From NCBI GenBank assembly GCA_022592435.1, contig JABYQS010000877.1:1-11782 (forward strand): a DNA stretch of 11,782 nt, read 5' to 3'. This document shows, in pieces, positions 1 through 9,130 of this stretch. Positions within the stretch are counted from its first letter, which is position 1. Every line of letters starts with the position of its first letter. The DNA is from Cerioporus squamosus (taxonomy: Eukaryota; Basidiomycota; Agaricomycetes; Polyporales; Polyporaceae). The notes below the pieces were generated by a model, which ran no database searches, was not told the origin of the DNA, and was given only the letters and a program-made list of their open reading frames with translations. Made by a program: the position numbers and the translations under genes.

Positions 1-17
1 GTTCTTTCTCTGCCCAG

Positions 18-239
18 CGGGTTCAAGTTCTCTCAGCTCGAGATGAGTAAGTCGTCAATTACTCACTGGTACCGACTCTGACCCCCGCCGCAGAGGTTCT
101 ACTCTCTGTGCTACTTTCAAACTTCAAGTTCTCGTTGACGGGCAAGCCGCTTATATGGAACAACTCGGCCATCACCTACCCAACGGTGGGTACCGTCAGC
201 CTCAAGTCCGAACTGCCGCTGCTGGTTGAGAGGCTGTGA
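18..239 (+). CDS. Cytochrome P450, C-terminal end (5' part outside window)
   Basis: This is the 3' end of a P450 monooxygenase gene. Positions 1-17 read as the pyrimidine-rich tail of an intron ending CAG. Exon 18-46 encodes the residues just after the heme-binding cysteine (GFKFSQLEM, start of the L helix). A 47 nt GT-AG intron spans 47-93. The last exon, 94-239, gives 47 residues plus TGA and includes FSLTGKPLIWNNSA and YPTVG, the usual beta-rich C-terminus of fungal P450s. The heme cysteine, I-helix and membrane anchor lie left of the window. In the 47-residue tail about 25 positions match the complete P450 at 839-3153, and both intron sites have the same place and phase, so the two are paralogues facing tail-to-tail. 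The substrate cannot be inferred. The family call is firm for so short a piece because the spliced frame is continuous and motif-rich. Confidence 0.88.
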
Positions 240-838
240 CACCGGAAGTTGAGCTCAGCGAAGCTCACGGTGTGTAGCATAGAAGGTAATGGGTCGCTAA
301 TCTCACAGTAGTATGGCGACTCTCTTTTTCTCATTGGGAACAAAGGTCATGTATGTATTCATATAGATGTGCTTCCTGTGCTTTACTGGAACCTTGCGTC
401 AGACGAGGTTGTCCTGGCACCACTGTGGTCAGCGAGTGAGCCCGTTACGCAAACAACTGCGCACAACTGCGAGAACGCTCCGGTTGATCTAAACTCGTGC
501 CCTTACTTAGATGTAGTAGCGCCGACTCAATCGCTTGGCTCTCTTTTGCAAGTTCACCTCCATCCGTCTCGAGTCTCGACCCTCCCGTCCCGACACTCCT
601 CTGTCTATACCTTTCTATGTTACTCATGCCTTCGGATTTGACCCTCACGTTCACGATGCATTATGTTTGGTTGGGGGAGACGAGTTTCCGTTAGGACTTA
701 TCGCGTTGCACGGGACTGCGGTCGCTATATCGGATTATATAGTGCCAGACAACGTTCTGTGGTTGTGGCCTGTCGCCACCGTGAAGCGTCGCTAGCTGCC
801 AGTGCGTCGCTCGCCCGAGGCGCATGAACGGGACGAGT
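240..838. other. Spacer between convergent P450 genes
   Basis: About 600 bases between the stop codons of two tail-to-tail P450 genes. They should hold both 3' untranslated regions and polyadenylation sites. Short open frames exist on both strands (for example 369-641 and 535-795), but they overlap one another, have no recognisable motif and no intron structure, and are not convincing genes. I saw no AATAAA, no tRNA-like fold and no repeat. Confidence 0.6.
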
Positions 839-3153
839 TCAGAGCGATCTGACCCGCAAGAGCATCTCCGGCTTCGTGCTCTCCTCTCCCATGGTCGGAT
901 AAATGACCGCAGACGAGTTCCACACGATCGGCTTGTCGGTAAGTTCGAAGGAGAAGCTCGTGAGCAGAACCGCGAGGACCACTTCTGTATGTAGCGCAGC
1001 GTATCTCTGTTAGTATATTGCACATAAGATTGCTGTGGATGACGCACTCATTTCAAGCTGCGAGAACTTGAACCCGCTGCGACGATAAATAGTTACATCA
1101 GCATACCCAGCCTCGTCAGACGACGTTGAAGAGACCTACATGCAAGATCGCACGCCGCCCGAGAAGGTCATCCTAGGTTGGGGCCCGAGCCATTGCCTCA
1201 GTGCCTCTCCGACCACCAACAAGGCCAGGGTACTCACAGATTCGCATAGACACCCGGCAGACGTGCCTCCTCCAGGGCGGGTGGAAGGGGCGCAAGCCAG
1301 CGCTCCGGCTTCCACTCGTCCGCATCCTCGCCCCACAGCTCCTTGTTGCTGTTACTCGCCTGGAAGTGCGCGATGACTACGGTCCCCTCCGGCACGACGA
1401 GCTCGCTGACCATCTTCCCATCGCGCCCTCGCACGGGGGCAGACAGCGGAAGCACGAGGTCCTTCACCGCGCTATGACGGGCATGCCACGAAGGCGCTCA
1501 GCGTCGGTCCCACTCGTCTCATCAGGGATAGAGGAGAACCTACACGCGGGCGGTGGCGCCAACGGGCGCGTATACGCGCAGGGTCTCGCGGCGCACCGCG
1601 TCCAGATACGGGAGGTTCACCAGGCCGTCGTAGTCGAGGTCGGCCGTGCCTCCTGCAGTCGCTGCGCTCAGCTCCTCGCGCAGTTTGTCCTGTACGGAGG
1701 GATGCTGCGCGAGCAGATGGAGGATGCGGGAGAGCGCGTTGGAGGTGGTGTCCATGCCGGCGAGGATGAACGTTCTATTAGCAATGACACAAGGACGTCA
1801 GCTCAATATATGCGTGATCTCTGTAATCGGGAGGACACACGTCATCTGAGCTAGGAGCTCGTCGTCGCTCATCTTCTCTACATTCGTCGCAGTCGTGTTG
1901 GCCTTTACTGGTAGCGCGGTCAGTATTCTGTCCGGCACGGTGAGATCCGTGCCCCGAGCCTCACGGCATATGCTCATCAGGTCCTTGCCTTCGCCGACTT
2001 GAGCCATCAATGCCTCGTCTCCTTTCCGGAGGGCCTCCTTCCTCTCGTCGATGATCTCCTGCGAACGTCGTTGCAGGGTGTCGGAGATGCCCATGAGGCG
2101 TCGCAGGTTCCTGAAAGGGAGCATCCGAAAGATCCGCCGGATGGTGTCCACGGAGAGGATGTACGACATCTTCTCCACCGCGAACGCGAGCAGCTGTACT
2201 TGGCTCCAAGTCGGGCTGGCAGGGGACGAGTTCGGGCCGTGATCAGCGGCGAAGCGAGTTGAAGTTGTAAGTGCGACCTACAAGAAAAGTTTGAGGGCCT
2301 CCCCGTACTCGTCGGAAGACTCGTCAACGAAGTTGTCGAAGGAGTATCCCAACCCGGCTTGTCCGAGCATCTCGAGGGTCGCGCGTCCGTTCCAACCGTT
2401 CATGTCGAGGGCCTCAGCCGTGCCGTCCTGGGGCAGTCGGTCTCTGAGTGCGGCTCGAAGCTAGGCAAATGAGTGAGTATATGCGCAGGCGACAGTGTGG
2501 ATTTGTGGGATATCGACCTTGTGGGCAACAGAATAGAAGATGTGGGTCATGTTGCGCAGATGGGCAACGGAGAACACGGGGTTCAACAGCTTGCGCTGCC
2601 GGCGATGCTGTCCGGCCCTAGTGGAGAGTACTCCAGGGCCCAGTAGGAGGATGAGACCGCTATGGGGGAGGATTGATAACTCGTATGACGTGCAGCCCAC
2701 AGAACAGCTCAAGACTCACTTTGCGGGAGCTAGACCCTTCTGCAGGAACTCCTGCTCCTTCACCAACACGCCGTGCAGCGCCTTCGGATCGTGGACTACG
2801 ATCATGCGTCGCTATACCAAGTCATGTAAGCTGCTGCTGTCGAGACCCGCGCGCGCAGCAACACACCCACAGGACGCCTCTCAACGTCAACGCCGGTCCG
2901 TATGTTTTAGCCAATTGCGCGAGACGTCTCCATGCTTGTCTTCCCGAGAACTCGGGTATGTTGCCTAGTAAAAGGGTCAGATTCAGGGTGTAAGCGTGCT
3001 AATATCGTGCTTAGGCTACGCACCGAAGAAAAGTGAACTCGGCGGAGGGCCCGGCAGGTTGTCCGCGGGATGTGCGACGAGGTAGTTCCGAAAGACGCGC
3101 CATAGAGTGTAGAGCGTCGCCGCCGAGATAGTGGCTAATAGGAGGTTCACCAT
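839..3153 (-). CDS. Cytochrome P450 monooxygenase, complete, 12 exons, 543 aa
   Basis: Class II (microsomal) heme-thiolate monooxygenase, expected on the ER membrane and supplied with electrons by NADPH-P450 reductase. Exons on the minus strand: 3153-3024, 2964-2867, 2811-2720, 2659-2518, 2460-2282, 2215-1965, 1907-1841, 1774-1544, 1471-1238, 1172-1140, 1076-1048, 984-839. They total 1632 nt, in frame throughout. Motifs: hydrophobic anchor at residues 1-18; proline hinge NLPGPPPSS (32-40); I-helix oxygen-binding AGMDTT (325-330); ExxR as ETLR (383-386); PERW (452-455); heme loop FSGGVRSCIG (478-487) with Cys485 as axial ligand. The length is normal for fungal P450s. The ATG sits in a strong context (CGCCATGG), 45-50 nt after a TATA box. 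Introns are 55-72 nt; several have clear branch sites (TACTAAC in the last one). One donor, GTCGAT at 2517, is off consensus. The CYP family and substrate cannot be assigned by eye. No disabling lesion was seen. Confidence 0.93.
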
Positions 3154-3197
3154 GGCGTGTAGATTGGAGGGACTGGAAGAAGATGGAAGAAGGGAGG

Positions 3198-3203
3198 TTT
3201 ATA
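3198..3203 (-). promoter_or_regulatory. TATA box of the complete P450 gene
   Basis: On the minus strand the sequence reads CTATAAAC, 45-50 nt upstream of the ATG at 3153. It is followed by a pyrimidine-rich stretch (3155-3195) typical of a fungal transcription start region. The distance leaves a leader of roughly 15-20 nt. This is inference from position and motif only. Confidence 0.55.
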
Positions 3204-5118
3204 GTGAATGACCGGGTCCGGAAGCAAACGTCGACACTAGTACTGCGCGGCGCCTCAACGCCTCACAGCCGGGCGGGGTTATAGCGCATGATCTAACGCG
3301 AGTAGAGGCACTGCGCGGCGCTTGCCGTGATAGGTCGAAGTTATCTGCCTCCGGCGCAGGGAGCAGTACTGGCGTGCATCTTCACACATAGTGCAGCTGA
3401 ATAGCGTAGTGACTCGGCTGTGCTGCGTGCCTATCATGATGGCAGCATCATCATGGAAGGAGAACTCGAATTCGCTACCCATGGGCTCGCTCCAACCACA
3501 CGATATTCCAGGGCGACCTTGGCTCATTTGCGCGAGATCCCTCACCTCCGTGGACGAGCCAAGTCGATGCATGTCAATGCCGAAAAGACGTCCAAGGTCG
3601 TCGATAAAGTTCTGTGATAACACCAGCTTAGACTGGGCGATAGCACGCGTCAACGTCCTCGAGCTAAACATTTGGAGGCATGATCAGTCACGATTAATAG
3701 CGGGCGCGGACGATTTTCCCAACAGCTTACCGTGTCCAGATACAATAACAGCTTTGAAATTTAAAGTTCCTGTTTCGACTCACGTCCCTATCCTGGCCAC
3801 ACAGTCATAGAAACCAGCCGGCAAGATAACCCAGATCGCACCTGCTGGAAGGCATCCGCGCCACACGGTCACTGCTCTATTGAGCACTGCAGCAGCCCCA
3901 CCAACGAGACTGAAGTCCAATCCATACCCTGCACACGAGAACGAATGAAGACCAGCCCATCAGAGCCAAATCGATGAGCACCGATCCCGGCGACTTGACT
4001 TACCTGCTGACCTCGAACCGGGCGTCCCATCGTCCATCGTCATGACACGCTTCGACTTCCGCCACCTTCGCCCGGTCCCAGCGCGACTTCTCCTCCCCCA
4101 CTTTTTGTCGGAGTTCCTCGGCCTCCAGCCAATCACAGGTCTTCCCGGTCCTTCTGGGTCCGTGCGCTGCAGCGTGTTGTGGATTCTGGCCTCCGCTCCG
4201 AGAGTGCTTCTGATCGATCTTCGAGCTAGTTTTGCCAGCGTGCTCCACTGCACTGCACTGTCTGTGCTGCAGTGATCGTCGGACATGGATATGGGCAAGG
4301 TACGGTAACGCATCTGCGCGGATCGGGCGCAGGGATGGCCAGTTTAGACTTGCACGACGAGATGCATGACGGGGGTGTGAGGTGCGTGTTTTTGGATCTT
4401 GAACCGTTGACCTCGCCATCCAGGTCCGGAGTGCCGAAGTACGACAGAATAGAAGGAGCTGGCCCCCCGCGCAGACATGGCTTCGGCATACAAACAGCGT
4501 CCGGCCACATCCGTTCTCCCTCGCGGAGCCGCCTTGTACGTCTGCAGTCCAGACCATTGAGCTGTACACACACGCTGGCATGAGAAGACAGTACTGCACC
4601 TGGAATCAGGATCTCAAGGTGCTGGGTATCCATATTGACCTTGCTCTACTGTCCCGCCGGCGCCGAAGTCGAACGTTTGAACGATGACACGCTTGGCCGT
4701 CCGCCTTCGAAAGATCCGGAGGGAGCAGAATTCGCGCGACCCACGCGCGGACTGCGGCGTGGCATCCGTGCCGCCCTTGTCCGCCTGGGCCCATACAGGC
4801 CCACGCTAGTATGTGGTAGTAGTCGCGCTGCAGTCTCACACCCGGGGGAGGCAAGCACGCTGCGGCGAAAATGAACGACACCGCCTTGGCGCGCAGCTAA
4901 CCTTGTTCGCGTATCTCGGCGCACACGACAATCCAGGCAGTACAGCGTGAACAGGAGGGACAGGCCTGGGGACCTCGCATCTTGAGTGAGCCTCGAACAG
5001 AGTGGGCAGGGAACGCTTGCGGAGCGACCAGCATTCGAACTTCATATGCCAGAGACTGAGGAGGCACAAGAGGAAAACGTCAGTCGCGAGCTGCATGACT
5101 CTGGGATCTTGACTCGCC

Positions 5119-5126
5119 TTTATATA
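5119..5126 (-). promoter_or_regulatory. Possible TATA box without a confident gene
   Basis: The minus strand reads TATATAAA, a textbook TATA motif in an otherwise GC-rich stretch. Downstream ATGs lie at 5096 and 5046. The first opens an 86-codon frame starting with a hydrophobic stretch (VFLLCLLSLW), but it matches nothing I know. The first ATG is only about 23 nt from the motif, which is close for a normal start site. It may mark the promoter of an unrecognised minus-strand gene in 3.3-5.1 kb, or be chance. Confidence 0.25.
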
Positions 5127-6493
5127 CTATGCCCTACATGCAGCAGGGCCGCTTGGAGCCGTTGCGCGCGCTGGTTATGGAGCCATGAGATCAAGCAGTA
5201 TGAGAAAAGAGGCTATGAGAGGCTGGGAGCCGTCCACGGACCACGAGACGCCTCCACGTCGCATCCTCTTAAGTGCGACATCTAGGAGGCCGGACAGCAC
5301 CTACCGTGACCGGAGACGCGCTCACCAGTTATAGGGCGTGCAGAACGTCCCATGTGTAGCTGAGCTGTGAGTGGGTTACGAACAGGAGTGAATCCGCACT
5401 GCGGTAACGGCGGCAAGTTAGAATCGCAGACGTCTTGTCTGAGGCCCGGTATCAGAAGTCAAATACGGACGACCAGGAGTGAAGTGCTTACCGCGATGTC
5501 AATCGCAGAAAGTTGACCAAAAGGGGATACATTTCTTCGACGGTCCGAAGTGAACACGTTTATTCACTTGCGGACCAGCACACCGTCCAGACCTGTCTGG
5601 TCATGAAGCATACCCTGACTTTGCAGCAGTGACCGCTGTACGGCACAAGGTGGCCTTCGAGAACGTGGTGTACGTACGTGCGTCCGCTCCAGATCGATCT
5701 CCGTGGAACGTCATGCAGATACGCGTACGATATGATTCTTCTTCACCCCGTCGTATGCAGACCATAGTTGGACGACGAAGTACTACATCGGTCAACAACG
5801 GTTCCACAGCCTCCAAACACTCACCAAAAGGTGCATCGTTACGTCCACGGTCCCACGGCGCGCTGACGCCGCCACCAGGCGGGCCCAGCAGCTCGCACCG
5901 CCAAAAGGAGATAATAATACCCGGACGACACCGAGTGTGATAAGAAGGGCGTTGGGCTAGCAGTTGCAGGGGCGTGGGCTCGCGGCGAGTCAGTGGTGGC
6001 AGCGCGTGAGCACGTTTGCGGACTAGAGTGCTGGCATCGATGCTGCGAGATAGGCAAGGATGCTGGCGAGCCGGCCTCGTGTCCGGTGCGTGCGGGGTCA
6101 GGCCATGGCGTGGCGGAGGAGCTGGACACCCTCGGATTCGGGCGCATCTTTGTGGAACTCCAGGAACACTTTCTCCGCGATCTCGTGGAAGCGTGCGTCC
6201 TTCGAGGGTCCACGCTTAGGCTGCTGAGTCCGGGGAAGACACAGACGACTTGGTCGATGTACGGGGACAACCAGGTCCCAAGGCGCAGTAGGAGGTTATG
6301 TAGAAGGACCGGGAGTGAAGACGAAGTAAACGAGGGCGGGGTAAGGCTGGACTCGACACGGACTCGAGGCTTGCGAAGGCACAGCTTCGTAGAAGGTCCC
6401 GTTGACGGTCGTACGCACACCGGAGATGGTCCATGATAGGCGCAGAGACCCCGGGCACTTTGTACTATGTCGGACCGGAATCTCCCTGTTACC

Positions 6494-6710
6494 TCACTGA
6501 TCACTAATATGTAGCTTGTTATGAGTTACGTGATGTGAACCCTTCTAATCATTAGCCACTTCCTTATCACTGTGAAGCCGTCTCCATATTCCCGCTTACC
6601 TGATGCAGTGTAAGTGACAGGGGTCCGAGCTTGCGGTGAGGCGCAAAGATGTCGAACATGCGCGCACGGGCTTGGACGAGGTCGGGCTCTGTCTCCTCCT
6701 TCCATCTCGT
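6494..6710 (-). CDS. Possible exon pair of an unknown minus-strand gene
   Basis: A coding-like block at 6710-6600 reads TRWKEETEPDLVQARARMFD and then IFAPHRKLGPLSLTLHQ. It is followed exactly by a 55 nt intron (6599-6545) with donor GTAAGC, a CTAAT branch-like motif and acceptor TTAG. The frame continues in phase 0 for 16 more codons to TGA at 6496-6494. The intron matches the P450 introns here in size and form, which is the main support. No start exon was found: the frame meets a stop just upstream (about 6730), so either another intron precedes it or translation begins at the internal ATG at 6659, giving only 36 residues. It would run divergently from the 6905 gene. I do not recognise the protein, and a chance or relic reading frame is possible. 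Confidence 0.2.
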
Positions 6711-6904
6711 CTTTACTCTTCCAACGCTGCTTTACATCGCACGACACCATGGCATTGTGAATTGCTGACGAGGTCCCTTGTGAGTGAACTTCGAACTTCA
6801 CGGCCTCCTCAGCGGTTGAAGCGCTCGGCCGACCGCCAGCAGCAGCGACAAAGCCAGCTCAACGCCTTGTACCCCACAGCGACGGCTACCTACAACGCCA
6901 TATA

Positions 6905-9130
6905 ATGAATGCGTGCAGGGCACATTGGCATTCGCCCGTTCACGACCTCTCTTCCTCTCCCGCGAACCCCGCCGTTTTCCCACCTTCTATCGTCCCCCCA
7001 TCCCTCCCGTGGCGACCCCCGCCACACTCATGCGACATCGCCAACCCCTCTTTTCTTGGTCCCAGCACCCTCCAGGACACATCGGCACCGCAAGACGCAC
7101 GCGCCAAGTCTACCCCACCGCTCGATCACCACCGACCAGCCATCCCGTATCCCTCGCCACCGCTGACCGACGCCGCCCTTGCGTCGACCGTTCCGCTGCC
7201 TGAACTTCCCGGAGAACCCTCGAGACACCCGTCCAGAGAGTCCGATTGCGAGGATCTGGTCCATGAGACCATGTCACACGATGGCGCCCGACATATCGCA
7301 CCGCTTTCCCCGCCCCCTACCCAGCCGGTTTCCTTCAAGGAGTTGCCGTCAGGAGACGAGTTCCAGGACGGAGGCCATCACATAGAGATGTGGAGGTATG
7401 GAGATGCAGACAGCGAGGTTATGCAGGACGGAGGCGCGCAAGCGGCCTTCTTCCCGCCGGTGCGTGATGATTCTGGCTTCGAGGAGTTCGACCCGCTAGG
7501 CGAGGGGCGCAAGTCCGAAGGCACCCATCACGGGGGTTTGATTGAGCCCACGTCGATGTTCAGTGTCGATTCGCCGCTCTGCATTGACGACTTCCCTCTT
7601 GACCACCTCCCGACGTTCAACAGCGCTCTTTCGGGCGGTCCGGCTGACGATCGGAATAGCGGCCATGCAGACGTTTTGGCCTCTCCGATCAGTCTCAGCG
7701 ATGCTGAGGGTCAAACGGACGGTTGGGCGTCGGGATCGGAGATGGATTGGACGAGCAGTCCTACGAGCACCTTCGTGGATCACCTCTCCGCCCCGTCTTC
7801 TCCGAAGCCCGGTTGTCTCTCTCTTGACCTTCCGCCTTTTGACTCGCCGCTTGGTTTCCAACCCCACGCCCCGTTCAGTCACCTGCAGCAACCCTCGCCT
7901 GTCTCTCCTCATGAGATACCTTTTGGCCAGCATCACCCCCATTGGTTCAGCGGGGACGCGTATCACTCGCAGCAGCCTACTCCTCTTGCGGAGGACCACA
8001 GTCCTTTCATGTCTAGCTTCTTTCACTCTGGCGTCCAACTGCACCCGCCTCCCGCCGTAGACATCGACGCGGAGTACCCCGATACGGTCATGCCCCCAGA
8101 GGACGACGACGAGCTGCTTCCACCCCCATCACCTCGTCGGCGGCTGAACGACCTTCACGACGCTGTTCCACCGCACGACGATGTCTGCCCGACGCCCGTC
8201 CCTCGATCGCCGCGCTCGCCGCACTTCTCACTTCCGGATTACGACTCCGACATGGAGGATGAATCCCTGTCAGAAGCGCCATCTTCGCCTCACTCGCCGC
8301 ATCCTGACCTCCCGGAGCTGGAAGACGACCTCCCGCTGCCTGGCTTGCCGTTATTCCCGGATATGCCGCCTATCGAGACGATTTCCCCGTCTCTCCTCGG
8401 TGGTGCACCCGAACCGCAGCCGCAAGACCCCGGCCTCGGTCTCTTCCTGCAGCCACTCTCCGACCCACCGCTGATGCGTTCCCCGTCGCCTGACGAGGAC
8501 GATTTCGGGTTCCTGGACATCCAGCTCGATCCGGAGTCGGTCAACGTCGAGATCGATGAGTTCCTGCAGCTTCGAGCGCTCCGCAAGCATGTGCTGGCGC
8601 AGGAACGCGCGGCGCGTATGGCCGAAGCAGACCTCACGGAACGTATCACGGCCGCAGCGTCCGCGTTCCTCCCCACCACTTCGTCACGTCCTTCTAGCAG
8701 CTGCGGCTCCGAGTCCGAACCCGAGTCGGACGACGGAGACGTGCAGATGCAATCCGAGCTCGATCCTGCTGAGAAGCGCATGCGCAAGCGTGAACTTCAC
8801 ACGATGATGGACATGCGCGCCGAAGCTCGGCGTGCACGCAAGCTCCAGAAACAGCGCAGCAAGGAGATCGGTGCCCTCCTCGACTTCAAGATGCATCCTC
8901 CCTCGAGCCCGCTTGTCATGAGCGGCAAGTCATGGACCCGCACGGTCTATCACTTGCTCGCCCACATGATGATGCGGCGGCGCGACCGCGCTGCGAAGCC
9001 GTTGGAGAGCAAGCCTCCAGACGCGCATTCGCTGGTCAGGAAACCTTCCCGACTGCGGATGTCCGTGTCTGCGGAGGATCTCGTTGGTGAGGTTGCGGCA
9101 GATGAGGACGACGACATGGAGATGATATGA
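6905..9130 (+). CDS. Hypothetical Pro/Ser/Asp-rich disordered protein, 741 aa, single exon
   Basis: An uninterrupted 742-codon frame with strongly GC-biased third positions, clearly coding from about 7.1 kb on. I recognise no enzyme domain. Residues 1-540 are low-complexity and probably disordered, rich in Pro, Ser, Asp and His, with many SP/TP sites and acidic-proline clusters (around 396-413 and 460-486). A predicted helix lies at 548-589 (VEIDEFLQLRALRKHVL...), a Ser/Glu/Asp tract at 592-613, and a basic helix at 620-662 (EKRMRKRE, RRARKLQKQR) that could bind nucleic acid or act as a nuclear signal. The tail is acidic (ADEDDDMEMI). A nuclear or regulatory scaffold role is inference only. 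The start is uncertain: the frame is open upstream to 6788, the ATG at 6905 has a poor context and competes with another ATG at 6909, and CT-rich DNA at 6940-7020 resembles a leader. The next in-frame ATG, at 7271 (residue 123), has A at -3. Confidence 0.8.
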   Translation: MNACRAHWHSPVHDLSSSPANPAVFPPSIVPPSLPWRPPPHSCDIANPSFLGPSTLQDTSAPQDARAKSTPPLDHHRPAIPYPSPPLTDAALASTVPLPELPGEPSRHPSRESDCEDLVHETMSHDGARHIAPLSPPPTQPVSFKELPSGDEFQDGGHHIEMWRYGDADSEVMQDGGAQAAFFPPVRDDSGFEEFDPLGEGRKSEGTHHGGLIEPTSMFSVDSPLCIDDFPLDHLPTFNSALSGGPADDRNSGHADVLASPISLSDAEGQTDGWASGSEMDWTSSPTSTFVDHLSAPSSPKPGCLSLDLPPFDSPLGFQPHAPFSHLQQPSPVSPHEIPFGQHHPHWFSGDAYHSQQPTPLAEDHSPFMSSFFHSGVQLHPPPAVDIDAEYPDTVMPPEDDDELLPPPSPRRRLNDLHDAVPPHDDVCPTPVPRSPRSPHFSLPDYDSDMEDESLSEAPSSPHSPHPDLPELEDDLPLPGLPLFPDMPPIETISPSLLGGAPEPQPQDPGLGLFLQPLSDPPLMRSPSPDEDDFGFLDIQLDPESVNVEIDEFLQLRALRKHVLAQERAARMAEADLTERITAAASAFLPTTSSRPSSSCGSESEPESDDGDVQMQSELDPAEKRMRKRELHTMMDMRAEARRARKLQKQRSKEIGALLDFKMHPPSSPLVMSGKSWTRTVYHLLAHMMMRRRDRAAKPLESKPPDAHSLVRKPSRLRMSVSAEDLVGEVAADEDDDMEMI

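Larger units (their letters stand above)
3204..6904. other. 3.7 kb region without a confident gene; coding-like blocks
   Basis: I could not build a complete gene here. Seen on the minus strand: (a) 6710-6600, an acidic helical block followed by a good 55 nt intron (listed separately); (b) 6220-6098, a helical block (KDARFHEIAEKVFLEF...) ending in TGA; (c) an open frame of about 600 nt running to a stop at 5601; (d) a block at 4839-4640 after a possible acceptor (RGPVWAQADKGG...); (e) 4140-4004, a Glu/Lys-rich possible coiled coil (LEAEELRQKVGEEKSRWDRA) ending at a strong donor CAG|GTAAGT, with an acceptor 75 nt on at 3929; (f) 3671-3279, an open frame with FIDDLGRLFGID. Plus-strand frames at 5993-6436 and 4272-4583 look equally plausible. 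The blocks do not join into one frame and match no family I recognise. They may be exons of one or two unknown genes, a decayed gene or transposon, or chance open frames in GC-rich DNA. No terminal repeats were found. Confidence 0.5.

Noticed and set aside
19..33. tRNA T-arm-like GGGTTCAAGTTC
   Set aside because: It is the GFKF codon run of the P450 exon and recurs in the paralogue; no acceptor stem or anticodon arm surrounds it.
1201..1854. 217-codon open frame on the plus strand
   Set aside because: It lies antisense across five P450 exons and their introns. The minus strand has all P450 motifs with consistent splicing, so this frame is a shadow.
4247..4276. CACTG direct repeats with a 7-bp hairpin
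   Set aside because: Too short to distinguish from chance, with no flanking structure.
4000..4599. 199-codon minus-strand frame as one intact gene
   Set aside because: Only its last 45 residues look coding-like (Glu/Lys-rich). The rest resembles random translation, so it is mentioned only as a possible exon.
5587..5600. Short palindrome CCAGACCTGTCTGG
   Set aside because: Six-base arms are expected by chance in a window this long.
5839..6504. 221-codon minus-strand frame
   Set aside because: Rich in Ser, Pro and Arg, with no motif. Other frames over the same DNA are equally open, as expected in GC-rich sequence.
7496..8060. Open frames of 170-180 codons on both strands inside the 741-aa gene
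   Set aside because: Arginine-rich shadow translations of a GC3-biased coding frame, with no motif of their own.
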